Assembly: GCF_001592965.1 (NCBI RefSeq)
Contig: NZ_LRPC01000012.1
Location: 434,001-498,000 of the forward strand
Length of the DNA stretch: 64,000 nucleotides
Direction of reading: 5' to 3'
From: Roseivirga spongicola
Lineage (GTDB): Bacteria; Bacteroidota; Bacteroidia; Cytophagales; Cyclobacteriaceae
Translations under genes and position numbers: made by a program
Shown here: positions 1 through 8,493 of the stretch, in pieces
Position numbering within the stretch: the stretch's first letter is position 1
How the letters are laid out: the number at the start of each line of letters is the position of its first letter
The notes under the pieces: generated by a model
Database searches by the model: none
Told to the model about the DNA's origin: nothing
Seen by the model: the letters and a program-made list of their open reading frames with translations, nothing else

Positions 1-1143
1 AGCAAAGCCTGGTACGACATTGGAGAATATGAGAGGGGTTCGTTGATTGCGAAAAGACTACCAGAAGCTGATACTTCAAAAGTGAACTTTAAGAAGCAGT
101 TCAATACCGATGCCAGATACTTTGAGCCAGATGTTCAGAAATTCCTGATGGTTAAAACACCATCGGTTTATTATCCCGATACGCTCAGTGCCTTACAAAA
201 GGAGATGAGGTATAATGAGAACAATTCTATCCAATACAATACGGACTATGTAGTCGATAATTTTAAGCAGTCGGTTTGGAATAATTCCGTTACATATAAT
301 CTCAAGACAAAGAATTTCAATCAGCATAGTCTGTCGGTCACTTACAGTGATATCTCTGATTTAGTGTTGAATAATTTCGATGCGAATAATGTCTCTCATA
401 GCCTTTATGGTTTAAGGTATCGCTACCAAACTAGAGGAAACACTGAGAAACCGATTTTCTATGCTCTAGGTGGCCTTGAGCAGGACGACCTGTCCACTAC
501 CTTTTTTACAATTGGAGCAGGGATTTCTAAGTCAAATCAGAAGAATTTTAAGTCTTTAGGTTATACTTTTAGCCCTGTTAAAACAGGCCCTGCAATCAGT
601 AGAGAAGTTTATTGGGGCGAGTTAGTTGGCTACTACGAGAGTGGTTATGGAAAAACTTTCCAGACATCTTTCTCTCCGGTGCTGACTCATTACACAACTG
701 GGGCTGTTGAAGGAGCATTAACAGGTCGCTTTTTCTTCAATACAAAGAAGGGAACGGGCTCAAGATTTTCTCCTTATGCTGAAGCCTTCGTTTCGGGCGC
801 CAATGAAAACCAAGAAGATGGGAATCCATACTGGATCATCGATAGCCGATTCTATGGTGGTGGTGGTCTTGCTTGGACCTATGGTCAAGTTCAATCACGT
901 AAACTATATGTTCGCTTAGAAGCCGGTGCGTTCTATGATTCTTATACTGATAATTTCATCCGTTTTACGGGGAACTTTGCCTTTCCAATCAAGGAATTCA
1001 CCTACGTAACAGGTCAGTTCGAATACTTTAATCAGGCACTTTATTACTCTAATGGCTTCCAATTTGGAATCAAACACTTTTTCCGAAGAAGAAAGGAGTA
1101 TGGCTACAAGCCACGGGAATACGAAGAGTGGTATGAAGAGTAG
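1..1143 (+). CDS. Outer-membrane beta-barrel protein, C-terminal part (5' truncated)
   Basis: The reading frame is open from base 1, so the true start lies upstream of the window; the TTG at 43 is only an internal codon. The visible 380 residues begin with a short helical stretch that could be the end of a TPR region. After that come many alternating aromatic/polar strands (YFNQ, RFYGGGG, YVRLEAGAFYDSY) and a final strand ending in FGIKHFF before a charged tail. This is the pattern of an outer-membrane barrel, and it is reminiscent of the C-terminal barrel of BcsC/PgaA-type exopolysaccharide exporters. That family assignment is tentative. No neighbour in the window belongs to a polysaccharide synthase. 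Confidence 0.55.
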   Translation, partial: SKAWYDIGEYERGSLIAKRLPEADTSKVNFKKQFNTDARYFEPDVQKFLMVKTPSVYYPDTLSALQKEMRYNENNSIQYNTDYVVDNFKQSVWNNSVTYNLKTKNFNQHSLSVTYSDISDLVLNNFDANNVSHSLYGLRYRYQTRGNTEKPIFYALGGLEQDDLSTTFFTIGAGISKSNQKNFKSLGYTFSPVKTGPAISREVYWGELVGYYESGYGKTFQTSFSPVLTHYTTGAVEGALTGRFFFNTKKGTGSRFSPYAEAFVSGANENQEDGNPYWIIDSRFYGGGGLAWTYGQVQSRKLYVRLEAGAFYDSYTDNFIRFTGNFAFPIKEFTYVTGQFEYFNQALYYSNGFQFGIKHFFRRRKEYGYKPREYEEWYEE

Positions 1144-1309
1144 TTAGAATAGTGCAAGAGAGAAAGTCTGTAAAAGGATTAATGCTCTCAAGGGTTACTA
1201 TCAGAAAGGGAGAGCCGCAACTTTTATAATAAATCTTATTGAATCAGTTTCCTTGGAGCTTGCTTGTATCGGAAATGCATCGTCTAATGTCCTCCTTGGC
1301 GAAGGTGGA

Positions 1310-1681
1310 TTAAGAGAAATTCCTTAGCCCTTTGTAGGCTTCCAGGTATTTTTTAGGCAAGAGTTTGATAGCCTCATTTTGTTTATTGCTTCCGTCATCC
1401 ATGTCAATATGCTCTAGGAAGGATACATAAAAGGCATTGTCAGTTTCAGAGTCAACTTTGTCAATAACTGCATCAAAGAATTGGAATATTCTGGATACTT
1501 CATCAAACCTGCTCTTCTGAATGCATTGGTTGGTATAGTCTGCCAAAACCCCAACCTGAAGATGAATTAAGCCTTCATAAATTTCATCTAAAATATCCTC
1601 CTTAGTGGGTGGAAATTCCTTGATGATTAGCTCAATGAGTTCTTCCTTGGAAAGTTGTGGTTTGACTATAATGAAGTTCAT
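1310..1681 (-). CDS. Small acidic protein of unknown function (DUF7674-like)
   Basis: A 123-residue soluble, mostly helical protein with no signal peptide. The layout (an N-terminal EFPP motif, a central LADYT segment, then a FFDAVID...FYVSFLEH helix pair) resembles proteins annotated as DUF7674, a family of unknown function with some resemblance to immunity or helper proteins. It starts 11 bp after the macro-domain gene stop and is probably co-transcribed with it. I cannot assign a function. The family name is from memory and should be tested with a profile search. Confidence 0.6.
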   Translation of the reverse strand: MNFIIVKPQLSKEELIELIIKEFPPTKEDILDEIYEGLIHLQVGVLADYTNQCIQKSRFDEVSRIFQFFDAVIDKVDSETDNAFYVSFLEHIDMDDGSNKQNEAIKLLPKKYLEAYKGLRNFS

Positions 1682-1692
1682 TTGGAATGGAG

Positions 1693-2196
1693 CTATTGAT
1701 ATGCTTGATACAACAGATAGTTCTCTTCATCGAAACACACGAAGAGAACTTCTTCGATAATCTCTGATTGATATTCCTCAACTGTCTTTAGAGCTATTCT
1801 TGCAGCTTGTTCCTTCGGGTAGCCATAGATTCCTGTACTGATATTTGGGAAAGCTATTGACTTCAACCCATTTTGTTCAGCAAGCTGCAAAGAGTTGATG
1901 TAACAATTTTTAAGCTTCTCTGCTTCATTCGAATTCCCTCCATTCCATCTAGGGCCTACGGTATGGATTACCTTGTTGGCTTTCATATTTCCAGCAGTGG
2001 TTATAACTGCCTCACCCACGTTGCAACCACCCTGACGGTTTCGAATGGCAATGCATTCCTCTAAAATTGCTTTTCCTCCGGCTTTATGTATTGCCCCATC
2101 AACGCCACCACCTCCGAGCAAGGAAGTATTAGCGGCATTGACTATTGCTTCTATTTCGACTTGGGTTATATCTCCTTTTATGATTTTAATTTTCAT
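1693..2196 (-). CDS. Macro domain protein (ADP-ribose / O-acetyl-ADP-ribose hydrolase family)
   Basis: A 167-residue single macro domain of the YmdB/MacroD type. The N-terminal GDIT strand, the ADP-ribose-binding [20 protein letters not shown] loop (about residues 17-36) and the phosphate-loop motif [10 protein letters not shown] (about residues 118-127) are all present. Family members bind ADP-ribose and commonly deacetylate O-acetyl-ADP-ribose or remove mono-ADP-ribose from proteins. It sits 5 bp after the stop of a small lipoprotein gene and 11 bp before an unknown acidic gene, so the three probably form one leftward transcript. No ADP-ribosyltransferase is visible next to it, so a toxin-antitoxin role is not supported here. 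Confidence 0.93.
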   Translation of the reverse strand: MKIKIIKGDITQVEIEAIVNAANTSLLGGGGVDGAIHKAGGKAILEECIAIRNRQGGCNVGEAVITTAGNMKANKVIHTVGPRWNGGNSNEAEKLKNCYINSLQLAEQNGLKSIAFPNISTGIYGYPKEQAARIALKTVEEYQSEIIEEVLFVCFDEENYLLYQAYQ

Positions 2197-2201
2197 TTGA
2201 G

Positions 2202-2603
2202 TTACTCTATTACTGATGTGCCCAACCTCAAAAGTATGATTAGATGCTCATTTTGTTCAAGTTTCAACGCCTTCGTTACATAAGTATTATGCCCGAGATA
2301 TCGAAAAGTAAGTATATACTTTCCCGGAGCTAAATCTATTGAAAACTCGCCTTTGTCATTTGTGGGAGTAGCGGATGACTTATCATAAAAAATAATCGCT
2401 TCCTCTAAAAATGTACTATCTGTTCTTGAATAGACAAGTCCGCTGATTTTGGATTTTCCATTAAGTCCCTTATCGTAAAAGGAGGTTTGTTCCATCTTAG
2501 TTCTAATATCATATCCTGATCTTTGGTACCTTGTTGGAGAGCAACCAATAAATGTAAGAGCCAAAGCTGTAACGAACAGAAATGTGGGCCTGTGCCAATT
2601 CAT
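2202..2603 (-). CDS. Small lipoprotein with carboxypeptidase-regulatory-like beta-sandwich domain
   Basis: 133 residues. An N-terminal hydrophobic segment ends in FIGC, a good lipobox with Cys21 as the lipidated residue. The rest ([22 protein letters not shown] ... [21 protein letters not shown]) has the pattern of a CarboxypepD_reg/TonB-plug-associated Ig-like domain, as in many Bacteroidota surface proteins. It is the first gene of the leftward lipoprotein/macro/unknown trio. Its substrate or partner cannot be deduced. Confidence 0.7.
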   Translation of the reverse strand: MNWHRPTFLFVTALALTFIGCSPTRYQRSGYDIRTKMEQTSFYDKGLNGKSKISGLVYSRTDSTFLEEAIIFYDKSSATPTNDKGEFSIDLAPGKYILTFRYLGHNTYVTKALKLEQNEHLIILLRLGTSVIE

Positions 2604-2745
2604 TATTCAATATATAGCTTGATATGGAAAATACTTAAATAATCTTGTAACTAGAAGACAATAAAAACTACAATTCTAGTTATTAAATCGGTGGGCATTT
2701 TTGCCTACCTTGATTTCTCTTAATCGTCCTCCAAATTTTTGTAAA

Positions 2746-5700
2746 ATGCACAGCAAAATCACTTTTGTCCGAACCCTCTGTCTCCTCTCTCTACTCGTTT
2801 TTTTAGCTGCTTGTCAAACCCGTAAAAAGGCACCGGATGCCTATGACCGGGTGGCAGATGAGCAGTACTCTCAAGTTATTGCTGCCTACACTTCAGGTAA
2901 AATTTCCAGTCGATCGGTGATTACACTGCAATTGGCTGAGAATGTCGAACCTTCTAACCAGAAGAAGGATGTACTCTCTTTCTCACCTTCAATTAAAGGT
3001 GAAGTGCGTTGGGTGACACCAAAGGTTTTGGAATACAGACCAGCCAATCCATTGCCTAATGGGGCATCTTATGTCGGCACGCTGAAACTGGATGGATTGG
3101 GTATTGAAGAAGCCACCAACCTGAAACCTTTCGAGTTTGTCTTCGACATCATTGAGCAGGATTATGATTTGGACATAACGGGCATCAACAGCGATGAGGC
3201 CGATCCTATGCGCAAGCAGGTGGTTAAGGGTACTTTCACCACAGCCGATTTTGCTGATACCATTGCGCTGGCCAAGGCGGTTATTTTTAAGCAGGAGGGG
3301 AAGAGCTTAAAGGTTAATTGGGAGTTCGATGAAACCACTGGTAAAAATCACTCTTTTACCGTGCTATCTGTCGATAGAAAGGACAAAGCTTCCAAAGTAG
3401 ATTTTAAGGTAGATGGTAAAAGCTTTGGGGCGAATAGGAGTCGTAATGGAAGCATTAATATTCCTTCTCTCAACGATTTTTCGGTCATCAGCACCCGGAT
3501 TCAGAAAAGCGGAGATCCTTATGTGGTACTGAACTTCTCCGACCCGCTCAATGAGCGTCAGGACCTTACAGGACTCATTACGCTGGAAGATGACAACAAT
3601 CCAAGATTTTCAATTGAAGGCAACGAGGTAAGGGTATACCCTTCCACCGACCTGAATGGAGATAAGTTGGTGCAAGTCTATGAGGGCATTCGCAACCAGC
3701 TGGATTTTAAGATGGCGAAGGGTTATCAGCAAGTCGTCAACTTCAGCCAGATTAAACCAGCCCTTAGACTGACCCATTCCGGTACCATTTTGCCTAGTTC
3801 CGATGGACTTATTCTCCCTTTTGATGCGGTGAATGTCCGTGCCGTTGACGTGACCATCATCAAGATCAATGAATCCAATGTTTTCCAGTTTCTGCAAGTG
3901 AACCAATTAGGTGGAAACGAACAACTAAGAAGAGTAGGTAAACCGATTGTGAATAGGGCTGTCTTGCTAGATGAAGCAGGAGTAACTGATTTCAGTAAAT
4001 GGAACCGATTTACTCTCGATCTGGCCAATATGATCAACCCGGAGAGAGGTGCTATTTATCAGGTTCGGGTGAATATTCGTAAAGAATATTCTCTGTATAA
4101 CTGTGGCGAAAAACAATCTGAACTGAGCCTGGAAGGACAAATTGAAGAGGACAACTGGGATGAATTTGACATCTCAGATCATGGAGATTACGATAGCTAT
4201 TACAACTACAATTACGGAAGAAATTACAACTGGCGCGAGCGGGATAACCCCTGCCATGAGAGCTATTATGCCGGAACCGAAAGGATGGTTTCAACCAATA
4301 TTCTGGCTTCAGACTTAGGGCTGATCGCCAAATTAGGCAATGACAGAAAGCTCACTGCTTTTGTAACCGATCTGAAAACCACCGAGCCTGTGTCAGGTAT
4401 TCAGGTGAAGGTCTATGACTTTCAGCAGGAGGTGTTGCAAACCCTACAGACAGATGCCAGTGGAAAGATTGAACTGGATACTGACAGGAAACCATTTTTG
4501 CTGGAAGCTATCCGAGGTGTCGAAAAGGGCTACCTGAAACTGACTGATGGAACCTCACTCTCTGTCAGCAATTTCAATGTAGGTGGAGCCAAGGTTGAAA
4601 GAGGTATTCAGGGCTTTATTTATGGAGAAAGAGGCGTGTGGAGACCTGGAGACCCGATTTACCTCGATTTCATTCTCGAAGACAAAGACAATAATATTCC
4701 CGATGATCATCCGGTGGTACTGGAATTCCTCGACCCATCTGGAAACCTGAAAGACAGAAAAGTCAGCACTCAGTCAGTTGGAGGTTTCTATCATTTTCAG
4801 CTACAGACATCAGACGATGACCCGACCGGAAACTGGCTAGCACGGGTGAATGTGGGAGGCTCTATCTTCAATAAACGGGTGAAAATTGAAACCATCAAAC
4901 CTAATCGACTCAAGATTAATTTCGATTTGGGTAAAGATAAAATCACTGCGGGCACTCAGGAAGTGAATGCTAAACTCAATGTGAAATGGTTAACTGGTGC
5001 TACTGCGAAAAGCTTAAAGGCGGAGTTCGACCTCTATCTGAATCCAGCCAAAACTACTTTCAAGGATTTCTCCGGCTACTCCTTTGACGATGAAGCCAAG
5101 GAATACTATCCGGAAACAGAGCGCATTTTTGAGGGCAGAGTGGATGCTACGGGCAATGCCAACGTGCCGATTAGCCTCGTTACTCAGCCCAATGCTCCCG
5201 GTATGCTGATGGCTACTTTCAGCGGAAAAGTGTATGAGCCGGGAGGAGATTTCAGCATCGATCAGTTTTCGGTGCCTTTCTATCCATACACTCATTTTGT
5301 AGGTCTCAAAAAACCTGAAGGCGATAGAAGAGGTCAGTTGCTGACTGATAAAAAACATGTAATGGACATTGTATCAGTAGATGCAGAAGGTAATCCTATA
5401 GATCGCTCCGATCTGATTGTCGAAGCCTTCAAGCTGCAATGGCGCTGGTGGTGGGATAGGTCAGGCGACAATCTGGCCTACTACGTGAGCAGAAATGAAA
5501 ACAGTCCATATTTCAGACAAAAAGTGACTACCAAAAATGGTAAAGCTCAGGTGCAATTGAGCATTCCAAATAATGACTGGGGCCGCTATTATATCCGGGT
5601 AAGAGATACCAAATCAGGTCATTCTGCTGGTTCTACAGTCTACTTCGATTGGCCGGGTTGGGCAGAAGCTAATAATCGTCCGGGTGGGGCATCATTGCTT

Positions 5701-8301
5701 AATTTCTCAACCGACAAGGAAGATTATAAGGTAGGTGAAAAAGTAACCCTAAGAATTCCGGCAAGTACCAAAGGACGTGCTCTAGTCAGCATTGAAAATG
5801 GAAGCAAGGTGATTGATGCGCATTGGGTGGAGACCAAGAATGGATCGAATGAATTCAGCTTCGAAGTCACTCCTGAAATGGCGCCCAATGTCTATGTGAA
5901 TGCCACTTTGCTGCAACCTCATGCGCAAACCAGAAATGACCTGCCCATCCGATTGTATGGCATTGTGCCCATTAATGTAACAGACGACAAAACCGTTCTT
6001 CGACCTGAAATATCAATGGCCGATGTATTGAAGCCGGAAGAATCATTCAAGGTGGAAGTAAAAGAAACCAATGGCAAGCCGATGACTTATACTATTGCTG
6101 TGGTCGATGAAGGTTTGTTAGATATCACCCGTTTCCAGACCCCAAATCCGTGGAGCACTTTCTATGCCCGTCAGGCTTTGGGTGTGAAGTCATGGGACGT
6201 GTATGATGAAGTCATCGGAGCATTTAATGGAGATTTGTCCAGACTCCTGGCGCTCGGAGGCGATGGTTCAGGGGCCAAACCTGAAAGTGCGAAGGCAAAC
6301 AGATTCAAGCCCGTTGTCAAACATTTGGGTCCATTCAAACTGGAGAAAGGAAAAACCGCAAGTCACACCATCCAAATGCCGAATTACATTGGTTCCGTCA
6401 GAACTATGGTGATTGCTGGAGATAATGGTGCCTACGGAAATACTGAAAAGGCTACTCCGGTGAGAAAACCCTTAATGGTACTTGGTACACTTCCTCGTGT
6501 GTTGGGTCCTGGTGAACAACTGAACCTGCCTGTGAGCGTCTTCGCTTTGGAAGATTTTGTGAAGGAAGCTGAAGTGGAAGTGAAAGTCAGCGGCCCATTA
6601 CAATTGGCTGATGCCGCGAAGAAAACTTTGACTTTCGCAGTTTTGGGTGATGAACTGATCGATTTTGGATTGGAAGTGAAGCCTGAACTTGGCGTTGGAA
6701 AGGTGGAAATTACGGCCAGATCAGGAAGAGAAGTGGCTACTCACACCATTGAGATTCAGGTGAGAAATCCGAATCCACCAGTTACATATGTACTTCAGGC
6801 CTCTATTCAACCAGGGGAGAGCTGGCAACAGACCTACGAAGCGATAGGAATGAATGGTACCAATTCCACTCAGCTGGAACTTTCTATTCTTCCTCCAATT
6901 AACCTTGGTAAAAGACTGAATTATCTGATCAGCTATCCGCATGGATGCATTGAGCAGACAACTTCTTCCGCTTTTCCGCAGCTATTCCTTTCAGATATCA
7001 TGGATCTGAGTGAAAGTAAGCAAAAGGAGATACAGCGAAATATTATTGCCACTATCGACAGACTAAGCAAGTTTCAGACTGCTGAGGGAGGCTTTGCCTA
7101 TTGGCCGGGTCAGAGCGATGATAATGACTGGGGTACCAATTATGCAGGACATTTTATGCTGGAAGCAAAGGACAAGGGATATAATATTCCCACGGCCCTT
7201 TTCAATAACTGGAAAAGCTATCAGGGCAAACGAGCCAGACGCTGGGCCCGACATGGTCAGTATAATGATGACATCGTTCAGGCATACAGACTTTATACCT
7301 TGGCCAAGGCACAATCCCCTGAATTGGGAGCTATGAACCGCCTACGTGAAGATTCGAATCTAAGTCTTGAAGCCAAATGGAGATTGGCCGCAGCCTATGC
7401 GCTCACTGGAAGAGCTCAGGTGGCCAGGGAGATGATCAACAGCCTGCCTAAAAGTTCGACTAAGAAGGATTACTATTATTACTATGGTTCTGTATTGCGC
7501 GATAATGCCATGATTCTGGAAGCTATGGGTTTATTGAATATGCAGCAGGAAGGAATGAACCTTCTCAGATCTGTTGCAGAAGGATTAAGCGAAGACCGAT
7601 GGATGAGTACCCAGACCACTGCTTATGGATTATTGGGAGTTATCAAGTTTGTTGGCCTGAATGGTTCTGCTTTTGGAAATAGCCTTCAAGCTGAGTACAC
7701 GGTGAGTGGAGGGAGAAAGGAAACGCTTAACACGGCCAAGCCTATTAAAGTGGCCGAGTTAGCCAATGACCAGCAAAGCGGTCAGGTGAATGTAAAAAAC
7801 AATGGTCAGTCTATACTCTTTGTCAGGGTGATTCAAAGAGGCCAGCCCCTGACCGGCAATGAGACCAGCGGTAGTTCCGGACTGCGACTTCAGGTCAACT
7901 ATTTCGATAGAAATAATGTGCCGATTGATCCTTCTAATCTGGCCCAGGGAACTGACTTTACAGCTGAGATCACAGTTTACAGCACCGGCAGTCAGGGAGT
8001 CTACCGCGACCTGGCTTTGTCTCAGATATTTCCTTCAGGTTGGGAAATTCTGAATGACAGGTTGAATGAAATCCCAGGTGCTTCAACTGCAAATAACTAT
8101 ACCTACCGAGATATCCGGGACGACAGGGTCTACACTTATTTCGACTTGAGAGCGAATGATTCCAAAACCTTCAAGGTGAATCTCAATGCCACTTATGGAG
8201 GAAGGTATTACTTACCTGCAGTATCGGTTGAGGCTATGTATGATAATACTATTTATGGCCGTGAGGCAGGTAAATGGGTTGAGGTGAGAGGAGTGAATTG
8301 A
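2746..8301 (+). CDS. Bacterial alpha-2-macroglobulin family lipoprotein
   Basis: A 1851-residue secreted lipoprotein. I start it at ATG 2746, because the open frame from TTG 2701 would add 15 residues in front of a normal signal peptide; the lipobox is LAAC. It has tandem MG-type beta domains, an MG2 domain near FIYGERGVWRPGDP, an A2M central domain, and a thioester domain with an intact CIEQ motif (Cys near residue 1401) followed by helical repeats such as FQTAEGGFAYWPG. Family members (YfhM-like) trap attacking proteases in the periplasm through the thioester. It directly precedes pbpC, the classic arrangement, which suggests coupling of protease defence to repair of damaged peptidoglycan. 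An Asp/Tyr-rich stretch near residues 470-500 is unusual. Confidence 0.95.
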   Translation: MHSKITFVRTLCLLSLLVFLAACQTRKKAPDAYDRVADEQYSQVIAAYTSGKISSRSVITLQLAENVEPSNQKKDVLSFSPSIKGEVRWVTPKVLEYRPANPLPNGASYVGTLKLDGLGIEEATNLKPFEFVFDIIEQDYDLDITGINSDEADPMRKQVVKGTFTTADFADTIALAKAVIFKQEGKSLKVNWEFDETTGKNHSFTVLSVDRKDKASKVDFKVDGKSFGANRSRNGSINIPSLNDFSVISTRIQKSGDPYVVLNFSDPLNERQDLTGLITLEDDNNPRFSIEGNEVRVYPSTDLNGDKLVQVYEGIRNQLDFKMAKGYQQVVNFSQIKPALRLTHSGTILPSSDGLILPFDAVNVRAVDVTIIKINESNVFQFLQVNQLGGNEQLRRVGKPIVNRAVLLDEAGVTDFSKWNRFTLDLANMINPERGAIYQVRVNIRKEYSLYNCGEKQSELSLEGQIEEDNWDEFDISDHGDYDSYYNYNYGRNYNWRERDNPCHESYYAGTERMVSTNILASDLGLIAKLGNDRKLTAFVTDLKTTEPVSGIQVKVYDFQQEVLQTLQTDASGKIELDTDRKPFLLEAIRGVEKGYLKLTDGTSLSVSNFNVGGAKVERGIQGFIYGERGVWRPGDPIYLDFILEDKDNNIPDDHPVVLEFLDPSGNLKDRKVSTQSVGGFYHFQLQTSDDDPTGNWLARVNVGGSIFNKRVKIETIKPNRLKINFDLGKDKITAGTQEVNAKLNVKWLTGATAKSLKAEFDLYLNPAKTTFKDFSGYSFDDEAKEYYPETERIFEGRVDATGNANVPISLVTQPNAPGMLMATFSGKVYEPGGDFSIDQFSVPFYPYTHFVGLKKPEGDRRGQLLTDKKHVMDIVSVDAEGNPIDRSDLIVEAFKLQWRWWWDRSGDNLAYYVSRNENSPYFRQKVTTKNGKAQVQLSIPNNDWGRYYIRVRDTKSGHSAGSTVYFDWPGWAEANNRPGGASLLNFSTDKEDYKVGEKVTLRIPASTKGRALVSIENGSKVIDAHWVETKNGSNEFSFEVTPEMAPNVYVNATLLQPHAQTRNDLPIRLYGIVPINVTDDKTVLRPEISMADVLKPEESFKVEVKETNGKPMTYTIAVVDEGLLDITRFQTPNPWSTFYARQALGVKSWDVYDEVIGAFNGDLSRLLALGGDGSGAKPESAKANRFKPVVKHLGPFKLEKGKTASHTIQMPNYIGSVRTMVIAGDNGAYGNTEKATPVRKPLMVLGTLPRVLGPGEQLNLPVSVFALEDFVKEAEVEVKVSGPLQLADAAKKTLTFAVLGDELIDFGLEVKPELGVGKVEITARSGREVATHTIEIQVRNPNPPVTYVLQASIQPGESWQQTYEAIGMNGTNSTQLELSILPPINLGKRLNYLISYPHGCIEQTTSSAFPQLFLSDIMDLSESKQKEIQRNIIATIDRLSKFQTAEGGFAYWPGQSDDNDWGTNYAGHFMLEAKDKGYNIPTALFNNWKSYQGKRARRWARHGQYNDDIVQAYRLYTLAKAQSPELGAMNRLREDSNLSLEAKWRLAAAYALTGRAQVAREMINSLPKSSTKKDYYYYYGSVLRDNAMILEAMGLLNMQQEGMNLLRSVAEGLSEDRWMSTQTTAYGLLGVIKFVGLNGSAFGNSLQAEYTVSGGRKETLNTAKPIKVAELANDQQSGQVNVKNNGQSILFVRVIQRGQPLTGNETSGSSGLRLQVNYFDRNNVPIDPSNLAQGTDFTAEITVYSTGSQGVYRDLALSQIFPSGWEILNDRLNEIPGASTANNYTYRDIRDDRVYTYFDLRANDSKTFKVNLNATYGGRYYLPAVSVEAMYDNTIYGREAGKWVEVRGVN

Positions 8302-8493
8302 TTTTGGATTGATGAATGTTGAATGATGAATGTTGAGTTCAGTGCTAGAGTGATTAAGAAAGCCCCCATCCAAACCTTCCCTCATGGGGGAAGGCTTAGC
8401 AGACTGCCAGAGTTGATATTATCAGTCAATTCTGGCAGTTGGTAGTGCCCCTCTCCAAGGAGAGGGGTTAGGGGTGAGGCTAAAAACGGAATT
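8302..8493. repeat. Cluster of three palindromic intergenic repeats
   Basis: The gap between the macroglobulin gene and pbpC holds three stem-loops in series. The first has arms CCTTCCC/GGGGAAGG at 8375-8394. The second has arms ACTGCCAGA/TCTGGCAGT at 8403-8439. The third is a perfect CCCCTCTCC-AA-GGAGAGGGG at 8448-8467, followed by GGGTTAGGGGTGAGG. The last core recurs in inverted orientation at about 11302 and 11478. These look like REP/MITE-type dispersed elements rather than a single terminator, although the third could also attenuate transcription into pbpC. Confidence 0.7.

Noticed and set aside
1693-2196. DarG-type antitoxin reading of the macro-domain gene
   Set aside because: No DarT-like ADP-ribosyltransferase is adjacent and the protein lacks the DarG C-terminal extension.
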